Of a stretch of 64,000 bases of DNA, positions 61,403 to 64,000 are shown in pieces. The notes under the pieces were generated by a model. It saw only the letters and a list, made by a program, of their open reading frames with translations. It had not been told where the DNA came from and searched no databases. Source of the DNA: Streptomyces monashensis (GTDB lineage: Bacteria; Actinomycetota; Actinomycetes; Streptomycetales; Streptomycetaceae); the NCBI RefSeq assembly GCF_001866665.1, contig NZ_MLYO01000055.1:147632-211631 (forward strand). Direction: 5' to 3'. How positions within the stretch are numbered: position 1 is the first letter of the stretch; the number at the start of each line of letters is the position of its first letter. The position numbers and the translations under genes were made by a program.

Positions 61403-64000
61403 ATGCGAGCACCGGTGCAGAAGAAGCGGCCTCGGCGCACAGGCAGGCAGACGGACCCCGTGGGGACCGCCCAGCAGACCCCCGTGGGCACCGGCCGCCC
61501 CACCCATGTGCGCACCCGGCTGATCGTCGCCGCCGCCGTGGTGGCCGCCGCCGTCGCCGGCGCCGGGACACCCTCGCTCCTCACCGCCTCCGGGGACGTC
61601 GGTGACTCGCAGAGCCTGGTGACGCTGGCCGGCCGCACCCAGGACGCGCTCGCCCTGGCGAACTCCCTCGCCGACGAGCGGGACGACGTCACCTCCTACA
61701 TCGCGGCCGGACGCGTCAAGTCCAAGGCCCCCTCCGAGGACCGCAGCGCCCGCGTCGACCGCCAGGTCGAGGACCTGCGCGGCGACTCCGACACCCCGGC
61801 GAGCCTGCGCGGCGAACTCGACGGCATCGCCGCCGTCCGCCAGTCCGCGCTCACCGGCCAGACCACGGCGCTCCAGGCCCACCAGGCCTACTCGCAGACG
61901 ATCGCCGCACTGCACGAGGTCGCCGAGCAACTGGCCGACCAGTCGACCCCGCGGGCCGGCTCCGGCGCCCACGCGCTCGCCGAACTGGACACCGCCGTCC
62001 AGCAGTCCGCCGCCGCCCGCGGCCTGCTGCTGGCCGCGCTGAACGTGCCGGGCGCCACCCGGACGGTGATCAGCCCCGTCACCGGCCTGCCGGTCACGAC
62101 CTCCACGGCGACCGAGGCCGACAGGAAGCAGCGCGACGCCCTCACCGCCGCCGCCCAGCAGGCCCGGCTGCGCGCCGACGTGGCCCTCGCCGACTTCCGC
62201 GAGACCGCCCCGCGGTCCGCCGTCGACTCCTACGACTCGACCGTCACCGGTCAGGACGTCGACACCGCGGAGAAGTACCTGGCCACGCTCACCGCCCAGC
62301 CCACGCTCACCGACAGCGAGCCGGCCACCAGCACCAAGAAGCTGGACGCGGCGCTGTCCGCGCGGGTCGACCTGATGCGCGGCGCGGAGTCCGCCCTCTA
62401 CGACCACCGCACCAAGGACCTGGCGCAGCTCCGGGACGACGACGTCACGGCGCTGGAGATCCGCATCGCCGTCCTCGGCGCCCTGATGCTCGTGGCGGTG
62501 GGCATCGCGACGGCCATGGCCCGCACCCTCACCCGCCCGCTGTCCGTGCTGCGCCGTGGCTCGGCCCGCCTGGCGGAGCCCGGGGACCCGGCGACGCGCG
62601 AGCCGATCGCCTTCACCGGCCGCAACGACGAGTTCGCCCAGGTGGTCCGCTCGGTCAACGCCCTGCACGCGCATGCGGCGGCCCTGCACGAGCGCGTCGC
62701 CACGCTGGAGACCGACCGCAAGCACCTGGTCGGCCAGCGCCAGAAGATGGCCGACGCCCGTGAGGGGCTGCGGGCCGAACTGGCCGAGTCCGCAGCCCAG
62801 TTGACACGGTTGCGCACCAGCATCGGCGGCACGTTCGTGAACCTCGCCCTGCGCACCCTGGGCCTGGTCGAGCGCCAACTGGCCGTCATCGAGGGCCTGG
62901 AGGAGCGCGAGCAGGACCCCGACCGGCTGGCCACGCTCTTCAAGCTGGACCACTTCGCCACGGTCATGCGCCGGCACAGCGAGAACCTCCTGGTCCTCGC
63001 CGGCACCGAGCACGTCCAGCAGCACCACGGCCCGGTCCCGCTGGTCGACGTCGTCCGAGCGGCGGTCAGCGAGATCGAGCGCTACGAACGCGTCCGCATC
63101 GCCGCGCTGCCGCCCCACGCCCACGTGGCCGGCTTCGCCGCCGACGACCTCTCCCACCTCCTGGCCGAACTGATGGAGAACGCCACCTCGTTCTCCCCGC
63201 CCGACCTTCCGGTGGAGGTCTCCGGCTGGCTCCTGGAGTCCGGCGAGGTGATGCTCTCCGTCCAGGACGAGGGCATCGCCATGGCGACGGACCGCCTCGA
63301 CCACCTCAACGCCCGCCTGGCCGACTTCGACCCCGAGTCCCACTACGACAACGAGGGCGACGCCGGTCTCGGCCTCGGCCTGTACGTCGTCGCGCGCCTC
63401 GCCCACCGGCACGGCGTCCGCGTGCAGCTGCGCGAGCAGAAGCAGGGCGGCATCGCGGCGGTCGTCGTCCTGCCCGCCACCCTGCTCACCCAGGCCCCGT
63501 CGGCCGCGCTTCCGCCGCGGACCGCGTCGATGAGCGGCACCGGCACCTTCACCCTCCCCGGCGCCGCCGCCGAGGCCAACTCCAACGTGCTGCACGGCCG
63601 CGCCAAGGGCACCGACCCGCTGGTGGCCCTCGCGGAGGAAGCGGTCCGCGCGGAGGCGGAAGGGCCCGCCGAACACGGGCAGGCCGAACCGAGCCCGGCC
63701 CAGCAGACGGAGACCCGGCCGAAGGCCCCGGCGGAGACGTACGCCGAGACGACGATGGAGCTCCTGCTCCCGGACGTGACCGACCCCCTCTCGGCCCCGA
63801 ACGCCATCCGCCCGCCGGCACCCGACCCGGCCCCGACGGACAGCGCCCCGACCCCGACCGCCACGCCCCCGGCGTTCACCGACCTGCCGGCGACGGCGAC
63901 TGCCGCGGCGCCTGCCGGCCCGGCGGCGGATACCTCGTCGTCCGAGGCCGGCGCGTCTGCGGCGTTCGCCGGTCGGTCGACACCCGCGGCCGCCGCAGCG
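61403..64000 (+). CDS. Nitrate/nitrite-sensing domain ATP-binding sensor protein, conservon CvnA type (partial)
   Basis: At least 866 residues; it runs off the right edge. A basic N-terminus and first helix (~39-56) lead to an extracytoplasmic NIT (nitrate-sensing) domain (~60-350, all-helical with QQSAAARGLLLAALN), a second helix (~353-372), HAMP, a coiled segment, and a HATPase domain with HLLAELMENATSFSPP near residue 590 and GLGLGLYVVARLA. A Pro/Ala-rich tail follows. This is the usual first protein (CvnA) of a conservon, which normally precedes roadblock, DUF742 and GTPase genes. Start ATG 61403 or GTG 61415 is uncertain. Confidence 0.88.
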   Translation, partial: MRAPVQKKRPRRTGRQTDPVGTAQQTPVGTGRPTHVRTRLIVAAAVVAAAVAGAGTPSLLTASGDVGDSQSLVTLAGRTQDALALANSLADERDDVTSYIAAGRVKSKAPSEDRSARVDRQVEDLRGDSDTPASLRGELDGIAAVRQSALTGQTTALQAHQAYSQTIAALHEVAEQLADQSTPRAGSGAHALAELDTAVQQSAAARGLLLAALNVPGATRTVISPVTGLPVTTSTATEADRKQRDALTAAAQQARLRADVALADFRETAPRSAVDSYDSTVTGQDVDTAEKYLATLTAQPTLTDSEPATSTKKLDAALSARVDLMRGAESALYDHRTKDLAQLRDDDVTALEIRIAVLGALMLVAVGIATAMARTLTRPLSVLRRGSARLAEPGDPATREPIAFTGRNDEFAQVVRSVNALHAHAAALHERVATLETDRKHLVGQRQKMADAREGLRAELAESAAQLTRLRTSIGGTFVNLALRTLGLVERQLAVIEGLEEREQDPDRLATLFKLDHFATVMRRHSENLLVLAGTEHVQQHHGPVPLVDVVRAAVSEIERYERVRIAALPPHAHVAGFAADDLSHLLAELMENATSFSPPDLPVEVSGWLLESGEVMLSVQDEGIAMATDRLDHLNARLADFDPESHYDNEGDAGLGLGLYVVARLAHRHGVRVQLREQKQGGIAAVVVLPATLLTQAPSAALPPRTASMSGTGTFTLPGAAAEANSNVLHGRAKGTDPLVALAEEAVRAEAEGPAEHGQAEPSPAQQTETRPKAPAETYAETTMELLLPDVTDPLSAPNAIRPPAPDPAPTDSAPTPTATPPAFTDLPATATAAAPAGPAADTSSSEAGASAAFAGRSTPAAAAA

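Overview
The window is high-GC actinobacterial DNA with strong third-position G/C, GTG starts, WhiB-like and conservon-type genes, a nickel SOD, EshA, DasR and SigH/UshX. It is almost certainly a Streptomyces chromosome core region, and the gene order resembles the nrdABS-to-lon stretch of S. coelicolor (from memory, no alignment run).

Layout. (1) 1-4400: start of nrdA behind a cobalamin riboswitch and paired NrdR-type boxes, a sodium:solute symporter with its small DUF3311 partner, and dasR next to nagB with two dre operators. (2) 4480-15470: SDR/TetR divergent pair, PdtaS-type histidine kinase, wblE, lipid kinase, the stress sigma factor sigH with its antagonist ushX, Zn-finger protein, Na+/H+ antiporter, PLP enzyme, amidase. 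(3) 15747-18471: a family 2B encapsulin (EshA) and a polyprenyl synthase with a long disordered N-terminus, a likely loaded nanocompartment. (4) 18700-31550: VOC/AraC genes, PiT transporter, sodN/sodX, CGNR regulator, methyltransferase, polar amino acid ABC transporter, malic enzyme, MDR reductase, and a small HTH gene with a Clp-N gene behind a twin-operator leaderless promoter. (5) 31600-34060: PadR regulator, DUF4097 protein and a 59-residue protein. (6) 34253-47942: the most unusual block, eight co-oriented genes: Trypco1 protein, trypsin/VMAP-C protease, MoxR ATPase, vWA/SAV_2336-type protein, a tiny FxsA-like peptide, FxsB radical SAM enzyme, HExxH peptide hydroxylase-type protein, and FxsT (TIR-like + NB-ARC + TPR). 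(7) 48021-64000: the large 2-oxoglutarate decarboxylase/dehydrogenase, a two-component pair, spermidine-synthase-like and rhomboid-like proteins, lon with a ClgR box, a GH25 lysozyme, MarR, PP2C phosphatase, and the first gene of a probable conservon running off the right edge.

The block at 34-48 kb combines the NTP-dependent 'ternary' conflict module (protease + MoxR + vWA) with a RiPP maturation module and a STAND NTPase sensor. Its peptide ends in FTNCL instead of the usual FxSxx, and its vWA gene holds the only TTA codon I found in any gene of the window, which would place the system under bldA control. I saw no tRNA, rRNA, CRISPR array, insertion sequence or prophage gene.
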